Positions 15,808 to 23,783 of a stretch of DNA of 64,000 bases are shown one piece after another. Each line of letters begins with the position of its first letter. Within the stretch, counting starts at the first letter, position 1. Source of the stretch: DAHUYF01 sp035623985 (lineage in GTDB: Bacteria; Pseudomonadota; Alphaproteobacteria; ATCC43930; CGMCC-115725); contig DASPSJ010000001.1 of NCBI GenBank assembly GCA_035623985.1, positions 17,378-81,377 of the forward strand, in the 5' to 3' direction. The notes beneath the pieces were generated by a model. It was not told the origin of the DNA. It searched no databases and was given only the letters and a program-made list of their open reading frames with translations. Position numbers and translations under genes: made by a program.

Positions 15808-16737
15808 GTGACCCAACAACAGTCCATGCCACCGCGCGGCGTCTACGCCGCCGTGCTGACGCCGTTCGGCGACGATCTCGAGCCGAACGTCAAGGCCTAT
15901 GTCGCGCATTGCCGCTGGTTGCTCGCCAATGGCTGCGACGGGCTTGCGCCGCTGGGCACGACGGGCGAAGCGAATTCACTGTCGGTGGCGCAGCGCCTCG
16001 GCCTGATCGAGGCCGGCGCCGCCGCCGGCTTGCCGATGGAGCGCTGCATCATCGGCACCGGCTCGGCGGCGCTTGCGGACGCCGTCGTCTTGACCAAGGC
16101 GGCGCTCAAGGCCGGCAGCGCCGGCGCGCTGCTGCTGCCGCCCTTCTATTACAAGAACCCGAGCGAGGACGGGCTCTTCGCCTTCTTCTCCGAGGTGATC
16201 CAGCGCGTCGGTGACGACGGGCTGCGCTGCTATCTCTATCATTTCCCGCAAATGTCGGCCGTGCCGATCACGCCGGCGCTCATCGCCCGGCTCAGAGCCG
16301 CTTATGGCGACACCATCGCCGGGGTCAAGGACAGCTCCGGCGATTGGAGCTACACCGCCAATCTGCTCAAGCAGATTCCGGGATTCGGCGTCTATTCCGG
16401 CAGCGAGCAGTTTCTGCTCGCCAATCTGCGCGCCGGCGGCGCCGGCTGCATCTCCGCCAGCACCAACGTCACCGCGCCGCTCGCGCGGGCAGTCTGTCGC
16501 GCCTGGCAGCAGGACGGCGCCGACGCGCTGCAGGAGAGCCTGACGGCGGCACGACTCGTGTTGCAGGCCTTCCCCTTCCAAGGCGGGCTCAAGGAGGTGG
16601 TCGCGCGTCTTACCGGCGACCGCCAATGGCTCAACGTCATTCCGCCCAACCGGCCGCTCTCGCCGGCGCAGCGCGACGAGCTTTTCGCCAAGCTCGCCGG
16701 GCTGCCGGGGATGCAGGGGGTGTTGCGCGCGGCCTGA
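15808..16737 (+). CDS. Dihydrodipicolinate synthase/N-acetylneuraminate lyase family protein
   Basis: This 309-residue TIM-barrel Schiff-base aldolase has the GTTGEANSLS motif of the DapA family, a tyrosine in YLYHFP (Tyr144) and the Schiff-base lysine Lys174 in GVKDSSGD. The YHFP motif and the spacing differ from true DapA, so it is probably a paralogue acting on another 2-keto acid. The start is taken as GTG at 15808, because AGGGAGG (15795-15801) sits six bases before it. An ATG at 15802 abuts that site, and an earlier ATG at 15688 overlaps the aminotransferase stop but adds 40 residues unlike the family. It is convergent with pgeF, nine bases away. Confidence 0.85.
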   Translation: MTQQQSMPPRGVYAAVLTPFGDDLEPNVKAYVAHCRWLLANGCDGLAPLGTTGEANSLSVAQRLGLIEAGAAAGLPMERCIIGTGSAALADAVVLTKAALKAGSAGALLLPPFYYKNPSEDGLFAFFSEVIQRVGDDGLRCYLYHFPQMSAVPITPALIARLRAAYGDTIAGVKDSSGDWSYTANLLKQIPGFGVYSGSEQFLLANLRAGGAGCISASTNVTAPLARAVCRAWQQDGADALQESLTAARLVLQAFPFQGGLKEVVARLTGDRQWLNVIPPNRPLSPAQRDELFAKLAGLPGMQGVLRAA

Positions 16738-16746
16738 GGCCGTGCT

Positions 16747-17511
16747 CTATGCCGCAAGGCAGATGGCGGAAAGCTCGCGACCGTAATCCTTCTCCCGGCG
16801 CAGGCAGGAGCGGCGATAGGAGAAGAAGCGGTCCGCTTCGGCGGCGGTGTCGCCGCCGCTGCGCTCGATACGGCCGAGACCGAGCTCCGCAAGCCGGCGC
16901 TCGACATATCCCCCAAGGTCGAAAAGAAAATGCCCGGAGCGCGGCGCCGGCCGGAAGAAATCGGCGCTGGCGGGGTCTGCCGCGAGGAACGGCGCCGGGA
17001 ATTCCGGCCCGACCTCATAGGAAGGTTGGGCGATGCAGGGGCCGATGCCGGCGCCGATGCGCTCCGGCGCGGCGCCGAGGCCGATCATCGCCTCCACCGT
17101 CGCTTCGAGCACGCCCGAGAGCGCGCCGCGCCAGCCGGCATGCGCCGCGCCGATCACCTCGGCCCCGGCATCAGCGAACAGCACCGGAGCGCAATCGGCG
17201 GTGAGGATGCCGAGCGCAACGCCCTTGCGCTGCGTTACCATGGCATCGGCGCGCGGCCGCTCTGCGGACGGCCAGGCGGCATTGACGACGACCACGCTCG
17301 GGCTGTGCACCTGATAGCAGGTGGCAAGCCGATCCGCCTTGAGCCCCAGCGCCGCCATGGCACGGCCGCGATTCTCCGCCACCTTGACGGCGTCGTCGCC
17401 GGAGCCCAGCCCGCAATTGAGCGACGCGAAAAGCCCGTCGCTGACACCGCCCTCGCGGGTGAAGAAGCCGTGACGGATACCGTCGCCGTCGAGTGCGCCG
17501 AGCTTGATCAA
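16747..17511 (-). CDS. pgeF: Peptidoglycan editing factor/laccase-domain protein (YfiH family)
   Basis: This 254-residue DUF152-type protein belongs to a family reported as purine nucleoside phosphorylases/deaminases and, in E. coli, as a factor removing mis-incorporated residues from peptidoglycan precursors. Zinc-ligand motifs are visible: HGFFTREGGVS, ATCYQVHS, LTADCAPVLFAD, GAAHAGWRG and GIGPCIAQPSYEVG. The start is a TTG at 17511: it forms a TTGA overlap with the upstream methyltransferase stop and has GGAGG nine bases upstream. No ATG fits the conserved N-terminus. It is the third gene of the coupled lgt-MidA-like-pgeF set. Confidence 0.9.
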   Translation of the reverse strand: MIKLGALDGDGIRHGFFTREGGVSDGLFASLNCGLGSGDDAVKVAENRGRAMAALGLKADRLATCYQVHSPSVVVVNAAWPSAERPRADAMVTQRKGVALGILTADCAPVLFADAGAEVIGAAHAGWRGALSGVLEATVEAMIGLGAAPERIGAGIGPCIAQPSYEVGPEFPAPFLAADPASADFFRPAPRSGHFLFDLGGYVERRLAELGLGRIERSGGDTAAEADRFFSYRRSCLRREKDYGRELSAICLAA

Positions 17512-18605
17512 GGGACGCCTTCCTCCGCGATGCCGGCCGGCGCCGGAAGAGCCGGATCGGCCAAGGCCAGCGCCTTGAACAAGGTGCCCATTTCCTCGGG
17601 ATCGATCAAGCGGCGGCAGCCGCTCTCGATCACCGCGACCTGCTCGGGTGTGGCGCGGCCGATCAGCGCGGCGGCGCGTTCGGCCAAGCCAAGCGCGGCG
17701 AGGAAGCCGCCTTGCGGCACCGGACCCCAGGCGCGCGCGCCAGCAGCGCGCGCCGCGTCGGCCAGGGCCGCGAAATCGACATGGGCAGTGAGATCGGCCG
17801 CGCCGGGATCGGCCAGCACGGCGTGGCGGCGATGGCCGGCAAGCGCCTGCAGCGTGTCGCCGCAAGCGCTCGGCCAATGGCCGTAATCGATGAAGAGCGC
17901 CATGCCGCCTTGCCGCGTCAGTCGGGCGCCAAGATCGGCGGCGAGCGCCAGCGCGGCCGGGCGGATCTCGAACGGGCTGCCGGGCGCTGCATCGCGCAAG
18001 CTCGGCGGCACCAGCGCCGCCAAGCTGCTCGGCGCGGGATCGATGGCGAAGACCAGCGTCTCGCCATCGGCCTCGAGCGCCACCAGCCGCTCCTGCCAGG
18101 ACTGTTCGCCGCGCAGCACTTGCCGGATCGGCAGCGCGTCGATGAACTCGTTGGCGAGCAGGATGAGGGGACCGTCGGGCAGCGTGGCGATGCTGTCGTG
18201 CCAAGTGGGAGTCGCCGCGCCAAGCGCCGCCTGTTGTGCCGAGCGCAGGATCGGACTCGCCTCGACGAGGTGCAGGCTGAGGGCGCGGCGGAACTCGGGC
18301 GCGATCTTGAGCGCCCGCAGCGCGTCGGCCATCAGCGTGCCGCGGCCTGGGCCGAGTTCGGCCAGGACCACCGGCGCGGGCCGTCCCATCTTTTCCCAGG
18401 CATCGGCGCACCAGAGGCCGAGAAGCTCGCCGAAGATCTGGCTGATTTCGGGGGCGGTCGTGAAATCGCCGCGCGCGCCGAGCGGATCGCGCGTCGCGTA
18501 ATAGCCGAATCGCGGGTGGAGCAGCGCCTCGGTCATGAAATCGGCGATGGTGAGCGGACCGGTGGCGTGGATCCGCCGCGCCAGGAGGCGGGAGAGCCGG
18601 TTCAC
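17508..18605 (-). CDS. Class I SAM-dependent methyltransferase, MidA/NDUFAF7 family
   Basis: This 365-residue protein belongs to the family of mitochondrial NDUFAF7 (MidA), which methylates an arginine of a complex I subunit. Motifs include GPLTIADFMTEALLHPRFGYY, DFTTAPEISQIFGELLG, the SAM-binding AELGPGRGTLMADAL, and LANEFIDALPIRQ. The start is a GTG at 18605, overlapping the lgt stop as GTGA; pgeF then overlaps its own stop as TTGA. This chained overlap implies one polycistronic, translationally coupled message. The bacterial substrate is not established here, although complex I is plausible by homology. Confidence 0.9.
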   Translation of the reverse strand: MNRLSRLLARRIHATGPLTIADFMTEALLHPRFGYYATRDPLGARGDFTTAPEISQIFGELLGLWCADAWEKMGRPAPVVLAELGPGRGTLMADALRALKIAPEFRRALSLHLVEASPILRSAQQAALGAATPTWHDSIATLPDGPLILLANEFIDALPIRQVLRGEQSWQERLVALEADGETLVFAIDPAPSSLAALVPPSLRDAAPGSPFEIRPAALALAADLGARLTRQGGMALFIDYGHWPSACGDTLQALAGHRRHAVLADPGAADLTAHVDFAALADAARAAGARAWGPVPQGGFLAALGLAERAAALIGRATPEQVAVIESGCRRLIDPEEMGTLFKALALADPALPAPAGIAEEGVP

Positions 18606-19450
18606 GCCGGCGCGGCGACGGGCTTGGCGTGCAGCACGAGCCAGAGGCCGGCAATGATCAGCGGCAGCGACAGCAATTGGCCCATGGTAAGGCCGAGAAT
18701 GGCGTTGCCGAGGAGATAGCCGAGTTGGGGGTCGGGCTGACGGAAGAACTCGACGACGATGCGCGCGAGGCCATAGCCGATGAGAAAGGAGCCGGCGAGC
18801 CGACCGGGCTTTTGTCGCGCGCCGCTTCGCTGCAGCGTCCAGAGCACGATGAACAGCACGATCCCTTCGAGACCGGCCTCGTAAAGCTGGCTCGGATGGC
18901 GCGGCAGATGGTCGGGGTCGCCGGGAAAGATCATCGCCCACGGGACATCCGTCGGCCTCCCCCACAATTCGCCGTTGATGAAATTGGCAATGCGGCCGAA
19001 GAACAGCCCGACCGGCACCGCGGCGGTGATGATGTCGGCGAAGGCCAGCAGCCTGATCTTGCGCTGGCGGCAGAACAGCAGGATGGCGATGAAGACGCCA
19101 AGCGCGCCGCCATGGAACGACATGCCGCCGCGCCAGAGAAAGAAGACCTCGATCGGATGCTGCAGGTAGTAGGGTAAATTGTAGAACAGGACATAGCCGG
19201 TACGGCCGCCGAGCACGACGCCGAGCGTCGCCCAGACGAGGAAATCGTCGACATCCTGCGCCCGCGCCACCTGCGGCGGCCGCGTGGCGAGCGCCAGGCA
19301 ATAACGCCAGCCGATGATCAGCCCGGCGATATAGGCGAGCGCGTACCAGCGGACGGCAAAAGGGCCGACCGACCAGTGGCCGAGGAGATAGGGGCCGAAG
19401 GAAAAGATCTCGGGGTCGATGGCGGGAAATGGAATGACCAGCGTCGGCAC
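18602..19450 (-). CDS. lgt: Prolipoprotein diacylglyceryl transferase
   Basis: Lgt transfers a diacylglyceryl group from phosphatidylglycerol to the lipobox cysteine of prolipoproteins in the inner membrane. The 282-residue protein has about seven membrane segments. It carries the family motifs GGRTGYVLFYNL, WRGGMSFHGGALG with the essential histidine, the Lgt signature GRIANFINGELWGRPTD, and RHPSQLYEAG. The ATG at 19450 has a reasonable context, and the length is normal. It leads the lgt-MidA-like-pgeF unit and lies nine bases after hldD, so hldD may belong to the same transcript. Substrates within this window include the lipoproteins at 13395-14255 and 43453-43692. Confidence 0.97.
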   Translation of the reverse strand: MPTLVIPFPAIDPEIFSFGPYLLGHWSVGPFAVRWYALAYIAGLIIGWRYCLALATRPPQVARAQDVDDFLVWATLGVVLGGRTGYVLFYNLPYYLQHPIEVFFLWRGGMSFHGGALGVFIAILLFCRQRKIRLLAFADIITAAVPVGLFFGRIANFINGELWGRPTDVPWAMIFPGDPDHLPRHPSQLYEAGLEGIVLFIVLWTLQRSGARQKPGRLAGSFLIGYGLARIVVEFFRQPDPQLGYLLGNAILGLTMGQLLSLPLIIAGLWLVLHAKPVAAPA

Positions 19451-19458
19451 GGCGGCCT

Positions 19459-20445
19459 TCAGCGATAGGGATCGGGCGCGGCGAGATAGCGCTGCACGTA
19501 GTCGCGCACGCCTTCCTCGAGGGACGTCGCCGGCTTGTCGTAGCCGGCGGCGCGCAGGCGCTCCATCCGCGCCTCGGTGAAATATTGGTATTTCTCGCGG
19601 ATCTCCGCCGGCGTGTTGATGAATTCGAGCCGTGGCTCGCGGCCGAGCGCCCGATAGACGGCGGCGGCCAGCTCGGCGAAGCTGCGCGCGGTGCCGCTGC
19701 CGATGTTGAAGAGCCCGCTCACCGCGGGATGATCATAGAGCCACAGCATCATGTCGACGCAGTCGCGAACATAAACGAAGTCGCGCTTTTGTCCGCCATC
19801 GGGCACGCCGGCGCGATGCGAACGGAAAAGCCGCGCCGCCTCGCCCTTGGCCGCGCGCGGCTGGATCTGCGCCGCGACGCTCTTCATCGCCCCCTTGTGG
19901 TACTCGTTGGGGCCATAGACGTTGAAGAATTTGAGCCCCGCCCATTGCGAAGGCCGCTTGGCGTGCTGCTCGATCAGGCGCGCGACGCGGCGGTCGAAGA
20001 GATGCTTCGACCAGCCGTAGGCGTTGAGCGGCCGCAGCCGCGCCAACGCTGCCGGGCTACCGTCATCGTCGAAGCCGCCGCCGCCATCGCCATAAGTGGC
20101 CGCCGACGAAGCATAGAAGAAGCGCGTTTCGGTCTCGGCGCACCACTCCCAAAGCCGCTGCGACAGGGTGAAGTTGGCGGCGATGACGAGATCGGCGTCG
20201 GTTTCGGTGGTGGACGACACCGCAGCCAGGTGAAAGACGGTGTTGATCTCGCGCGAATGCTGCGCAAGGAAGTCGAACAACGCCTCCGGCGCCAGCAGCG
20301 CCGCGAGCTCGCGTTTGCCGAGGTTGCGCCATTTCTCCTCGTGTCCGAGACGGTCGCAGACGACGAGGTCGCGCTCGTTGCGCTCCTCCAGCGCCGCCAC
20401 GAGGTTCGAGCCGATGAAGCCGGCGCCGCCGGTGATGACGATCAT
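19459..20445 (-). CDS. hldD: ADP-L-glycero-D-manno-heptose 6-epimerase
   Basis: HldD (RfaD) epimerises ADP-heptose for the lipopolysaccharide inner core. It is a 328-residue extended SDR: NAD-binding TGGAGFIGSN (5-14), HLAAVSSTTETD with the catalytic serine region, YGWSKHLFD with the Tyr/Lys pair, and the FNVYGPNEYHKG substrate loop. GSGTARSFAELA and EKYQYFTEA near the C-terminus match the family. The start at 20445 begins exactly at the Rossmann strand MIVITGG; the longer frame upstream is not conserved. It lies divergent to ubiK across 169 bases that must hold both promoters, though none is clear. Confidence 0.95.
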   Translation of the reverse strand: MIVITGGAGFIGSNLVAALEERNERDLVVCDRLGHEEKWRNLGKRELAALLAPEALFDFLAQHSREINTVFHLAAVSSTTETDADLVIAANFTLSQRLWEWCAETETRFFYASSAATYGDGGGGFDDDGSPAALARLRPLNAYGWSKHLFDRRVARLIEQHAKRPSQWAGLKFFNVYGPNEYHKGAMKSVAAQIQPRAAKGEAARLFRSHRAGVPDGGQKRDFVYVRDCVDMMLWLYDHPAVSGLFNIGSGTARSFAELAAAVYRALGREPRLEFINTPAEIREKYQYFTEARMERLRAAGYDKPATSLEEGVRDYVQRYLAAPDPYR

Positions 20446-20614
20446 CCCAACGCAGCCTTTATCCTGTCGCGCCGGTGTTATAAGCATTGCCGGCGTCGCG
20501 TCAAAGAGGCGCGGGAGGGCCGGCGGTCGAATTCGCCTCCGGCGCTGCCCATATCTATCCATGCGGGGCCGGCACCTACCGGACACGCCTTGCCGAGAGG
20601 AGCGTATCACCGCC

Positions 20615-20938
20615 ATGCAAACCGAAAACCGCCTGCTCGACGACCTCGCCCGCGTCGCTACCGGCGCGCTGGGCGCACTCACCGGGGTGCGCGATGAGCT
20701 TGAAACTCGCTTGCGCGAGCAGTTCGAGCGTATTCTGGCACGCATGAACTTGGTCCAGCGCGAGGAATTCGATGCCGTCCAAGCGATGGTCGCCAAGGCG
20801 CGCGCCGAGCAAGAGGCGCTGGCGGCGCGGGTCGCCGCGCTCGAGGCGCGGCTCGGCCCGGCTGCCACGGACGTGCCGCCCCGCCCGCTGCGCTCGCGCC
20901 CGACGATGCGCAGGGCAAAGCGCGTCGAAGCTTCGTGA
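20615..20938 (+). CDS. ubiK: Accessory factor UbiK family (BMFP domain) protein
   Basis: This 107-residue coiled-coil protein of the UbiK/YqiC family promotes aerobic ubiquinone biosynthesis and fuses membranes in vitro. The visible pattern is a first helix NRLLDDLARVATGALGALTG, then RDELETRLREQFERILARMN, the BMFP core VQREEFDAVQAMVAKARAEQ, a short leucine-zipper-like ALAARVAALEARLG, and a basic C-terminal tail. The start ATG at 20615 has GAGAGGAG 11-13 bases upstream. It is divergent from hldD and 158 bases before the ybjN-like gene. Confidence 0.88.
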   Translation: MQTENRLLDDLARVATGALGALTGVRDELETRLREQFERILARMNLVQREEFDAVQAMVAKARAEQEALAARVAALEARLGPAATDVPPRPLRSRPTMRRAKRVEAS

Positions 20939-21096
20939 CGGAGCTTTCTCCGGCGGTTGTGGATAACTCAAAGCTTGCACCATCCTCCGAGCTTTGGCAG
21001 GCTATATGTTGTAGTGGCCGAGGGTGGTTCACACAAAATACCGAGGAATCGCCCTTTCGGTGGCCGACCGTGCCGCGACGGCTCGCAGGAGGGTGA

Positions 21097-21600
21097 ATGA
21101 CCTCTCTATCCCTTGAGACCGCCGTTTCCATCGCCAATCCGATCGATCTCGTCGAAGAGATCGTTCAAGCGAATGAGTGGGTGCATGACCGCGCCAGCGA
21201 CGAGGAGATGGTGGTCGAGATCGCCGGACGCTGGTGCGACTACCGCCTGTTGTTCGTGTGGCAGCGCGAGATCAACGCGCTGCATTTCACCTGCGCGTTC
21301 GAAATGAAGGTGCCAAAGGCGCGCCGCACCGCCGTCTTCGAACTGCTGGCCGTGGTCAACGAGCGCCTTTGGCTCGGCCATTTTGACGTCGCCGCCGACA
21401 CCCAGTCGCCTTCTTTCCGCCAAGGTGTGCTGCTGCGCGGCGCCAGCGGCGCCAGCGTCGAGCAGATCGAGGATCTCGTCGACATTGCCGTGAGCGAGTG
21501 CGAGCGGTTCTATCCGGCCTTCCAGCTCGTCGTCTGGGGCGGCAAGCCGCCGGAGGAAGCGATCGCCGCGGCGATGATCGATCCCGTGGGCGAGGCGTGA
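21097..21600 (+). CDS. YbjN domain-containing protein
   Basis: This 167-residue protein has the YbjN fold (type III secretion chaperone-like). Its features are an N-terminal PIDLVEEIVQANEWVHDRASDEEMVVEIAG, then AFEMKVPKARRTAVFELLAVVNERLWLGHF, and a C-terminal helix ending EEAIAAAMIDPVGEA. It is a conserved alphaproteobacterial neighbour of proC. Its biochemical role is unknown; family members affect motility and stress phenotypes. AGGAGGG lies four to ten bases before the ATG. The last four bases (GTGA) overlap the proC start. A perfect DnaA-box-like 9-mer (20958-20966) lies in its upstream region. Confidence 0.85.
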   Translation: MTSLSLETAVSIANPIDLVEEIVQANEWVHDRASDEEMVVEIAGRWCDYRLLFVWQREINALHFTCAFEMKVPKARRTAVFELLAVVNERLWLGHFDVAADTQSPSFRQGVLLRGASGASVEQIEDLVDIAVSECERFYPAFQLVVWGGKPPEEAIAAAMIDPVGEA

Positions 21601-22418
21601 ACGCCGAGGCCGTGCCGGCGCTGTTGCTGGTCGGCTGCGGCAAGATGGGAGGCGCGCTGCTGCGCGGCTGGCTCGATCGCAGCTTGGCGCAGCGTCTGGT
21701 GGTGGTGGAACCGGGACCTGCCGCCACCGCCTTTGCCGGCGCGCCGGGGGTCGAGCTGCTAGCCTCCGCCGACGCTCTTCCCGCCGATTTCATCCCCGGC
21801 GTCATCGTGCTCGCCGTCAAGCCGCAGGTGATGGCCGAGGCGCTGCCCGCTTATCGCCGCTTCGCCGAGGGCGGCGTCCTGGTCTTGTCGATCGCGGCGG
21901 GCAAGACCTTGGGGTTCTTCGCCCGTGCGCTCGGCGCCGAGGCCGCCGTAATACGCGCCATGCCCAATACGCCGGCGGCAATCGGCCGCGGGATTGCGGT
22001 GGCCTGTGCCAACGCGCGGGTGACCCCAGCGCAGCGCACGCTCGCCGAACGCCTTCTCGGAGCGGTGGGCGAGGTATGCTGGGTCGCCGAGGAGCCGTTG
22101 ATCGATGCCGTGACCGCGGTCTCCGGCAGCGGTCCGGCCTACGTCTTCCTGCTCATCGAATGTCTCGCCAAGGCCGGCGCGGCGGCGGGCCTGCCCGCCG
22201 ACCTCGCCTCCCGCCTAGCCCGCGCCACGGTCGCGGGGTCGGGCGAGTTGGCGCGGCTTTCGCCGGAAAGCGCGGCAGCGCTGCGCGAGGCGGTCACCAG
22301 CCCCGGGGGCACGACGCGCGCCGCGCTCGACGTGCTGATGGCCAAGGACGGGCTGGAACCGTTGCTGCGCCGCGCCGTGCTTGCCGCGGCCAAGCGCTCG
22401 CGTGAGCTTGCCGATTGA
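21597..22418 (+). CDS. proC: Pyrroline-5-carboxylate reductase
   Basis: ProC catalyses the NAD(P)H-dependent last step of proline synthesis. The 273-residue protein has a Rossmann N-terminus (LLVGCGKMGGALLRGW), IVLAVKPQVMAEALP, RAMPNTPAAIGRGIAVAC, and the C-terminal signature ending VSGSGPAYVFLLIECL and SPGGTTRAALDVLM. The start is GTG at 21597, giving a GTGA overlap with the YbjN gene; no ATG fits before the Rossmann strand. Coupled translation with the YbjN gene is likely. Confidence 0.95.
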   Translation: MNAEAVPALLLVGCGKMGGALLRGWLDRSLAQRLVVVEPGPAATAFAGAPGVELLASADALPADFIPGVIVLAVKPQVMAEALPAYRRFAEGGVLVLSIAAGKTLGFFARALGAEAAVIRAMPNTPAAIGRGIAVACANARVTPAQRTLAERLLGAVGEVCWVAEEPLIDAVTAVSGSGPAYVFLLIECLAKAGAAAGLPADLASRLARATVAGSGELARLSPESAAALREAVTSPGGTTRAALDVLMAKDGLEPLLRRAVLAAAKRSRELAD

Positions 22419-22529
22419 TGCCCGGCCGCCGGCTCTGCCGCGCCGCCCGGGTTTTGCCGGCGGCGCTGGCGCCCCGGCGCCGCCATCGCCTATGCTGAGG
22501 CGAACATGGCGATTTCCGGGAGGGCTGCC

Positions 22530-23150
22530 ATGGCGAAACGGGCCGGCGCCAGGAAGGCCGGAGGCACCGCCGCGGCGGCGCCCACGGCCAGCATCGAAGA
22601 CCGGCTCGTCGACGCGGCGCTGAGCCTGGCGGCGCGCCAGGGCTGGCGCCACACGGGTCTCGCCGAAATTGCTGGCGAGGCTGGACTGCCGCTCGCGGAA
22701 GCCTATGCCGCCTGTCCCTCCAAGCTCGCCTTGCTGGCCGCCTTCCACCGCCGTATCGACCGAATCGCGCTGACCGGTGCCGGCGATGCCGGCGAGCCGT
22801 CGCGCGATCGGCTATTCGACACGCTGATGCGGCGTTTCGACGCGCTGGCCCCGCATCGCGCTGCGCTGCGCGCCATCCTGCGGGACAGCCTGAGCGATCC
22901 GGTTGCGCTGTTGGGGGTCCCGGCGCTGCTCTGTTCCATGGCCTGGATGCTTGAAGCAGCAGGTCTTTCCGCCGCCGGCTGGCGCGGCCGAATGCGCGTG
23001 AATGTGTTGGCCTGTCTCTATTTTTCGATGTTTCGAGTGTTCCTGGACGATGACAGCACCGACCTTGCCAAGACCATGGCGGCGCTTGACCGGGGGCTCC
23101 GCCGGGTGGAATCTTGGCTCGGCGCAAGGTCGTCGACGGCGCCCGGATGA
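22530..23150 (+). CDS. TetR-like transcriptional regulator
   Basis: This 206-residue protein has a TetR-type DNA-binding N-terminus (about residues 24-70: RLVDAALSLAARQGWRHTGLAEIAGEAGLPLAEAY) and an all-helical C-terminal half that also resembles the COQ9-like C-terminal domain used by alphaproteobacterial regulators next to phasins. The start at 22530 is preferred over an ATG at 22506 because GGGAGGG (22518-22524) is spaced for it. It directly precedes a phasin gene and may control it or lipid/PHB-linked genes; this is inference from position. Confidence 0.75.
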   Translation: MAKRAGARKAGGTAAAAPTASIEDRLVDAALSLAARQGWRHTGLAEIAGEAGLPLAEAYAACPSKLALLAAFHRRIDRIALTGAGDAGEPSRDRLFDTLMRRFDALAPHRAALRAILRDSLSDPVALLGVPALLCSMAWMLEAAGLSAAGWRGRMRVNVLACLYFSMFRVFLDDDSTDLAKTMAALDRGLRRVESWLGARSSTAPG

Positions 23151-23158
23151 GGGTGCTT

Positions 23159-23169
23159 TTGCATTGCAA
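23159..23169. promoter_or_regulatory. TGC-type palindrome upstream of phasin promoter
   Basis: TTGCATTGCAA is a perfect inverted repeat (TTGCA-T-TGCAA) twenty bases upstream of the putative -35. Repressors of phasin genes (PhaR) bind TGC/GCA-rich dyads. A second GCA-rich stretch, TTGTGCAGCGCAA (about 23225-23237), lies downstream of the -10. PhaR itself is not in the window. Confidence 0.4.
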
Positions 23170-23188
23170 TATTTTTTATCCCTTTCCC

Positions 23189-23217
23189 TTGACTTTGTCG
23201 GGGACTCGCGCCATATT
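23189..23217 (+). promoter_or_regulatory. Putative sigma-70 promoter of the phasin gene
   Basis: TTGACT (23189-23194) and CATATT (23212-23217) are separated by 17 bases in an AT-rich stretch, about 54 bases before the phasin ATG. This is one of the best -35/-10 matches in the window. Confidence 0.5.
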
Positions 23218-23270
23218 TGGGTCATTGTGCAGCGCAACATAGCACTGCCTACCCCGCGAAGGAACGAGAC

Positions 23271-23708
23271 ATGACCACCAACGGCAAGCACACTTTCCTT
23301 GACATGGATGTCGGCAAGGCGTTTGCCGGCTTCGCCTTTCCCGGCCTCGATGTCGAGTCGATCATGGCGTCCCAGCGCAAGAATCTCGAGGCGCTGACCC
23401 AGGCCAATCAATTGGCGGTAGAAGGCGTCCAAGCGGTCGCCCGCCGTCAGGTCGAACTCGCCCGCCAGGCGGTCGACGAGGCGTCGAGCCTGTTGCGCGA
23501 GTGGACGCAACCCGGCGCGCCCGAGGAGCGCATCGCCAAGAATGCCGAATACGCCAAGCTCGTGTTCGAAAAGGGCGTCGCCAACGCCCGCGAACTCGCC
23601 GAGCTCGTCACCAAGGCCAATACCGAGGCCTTCGGCGTCATCCAGAAGCGCGTCACCGAGGGTTTCGAGGAGCTGCGCGAATACGCCAAGCAGAAGGTCG
23701 CTCGCTAA
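23271..23708 (+). CDS. Phasin family protein
   Basis: Phasins coat polyhydroxyalkanoate granules. The 145-residue protein is helical throughout: FAFPGLDVESIMASQRKNLEALTQANQLAVEGVQAVARRQ is the standard phasin core, followed by heptad-like segments (ELARQAVDEASSLL, AKLVFEKGVANARELAEL, RVTEGFEELREYAKQKVAR). The ATG at 23271 follows AAGGAACGAG. It has its own AT-rich promoter region and a strong terminator, so it is monocistronic and probably highly expressed. Its presence suggests the organism stores PHB, though no synthase is in the window. Confidence 0.93.
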   Translation: MTTNGKHTFLDMDVGKAFAGFAFPGLDVESIMASQRKNLEALTQANQLAVEGVQAVARRQVELARQAVDEASSLLREWTQPGAPEERIAKNAEYAKLVFEKGVANARELAELVTKANTEAFGVIQKRVTEGFEELREYAKQKVAR

Positions 23709-23749
23709 CGGTCCTCCGCGTCGCCGACATCCCCCCTGTGCGACGCAAT

Positions 23750-23781
23750 GAGGCCGCCCTTCGGGCGGCCTCTCTTTTTTT
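23750..23781 (+). terminator. Strong Rho-independent terminator of the phasin gene
   Basis: A perfect ten-base stem, GAGGCCGCCC (23750-23759) with GGGCGGCCTC (23763-23772) and a three-base loop, is followed by TCT and seven T's (23775-23781). It also ends two bases before the convergent histidine kinase stop codon. Confidence 0.88.
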
Positions 23782-23783
23782 GC

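Noticed and set aside
21000..21030. Sigma-54 promoter before the ybjN-like gene (TTGGCAGG...)
   Set aside because: The -12 GC element is missing at the required spacing.
22419..22505. GC-rich hairpin after proC as a terminator
   Set aside because: The stem GGCGGCGC/GCGCCGCC has no T-run and such pairings are frequent by chance at this GC content.
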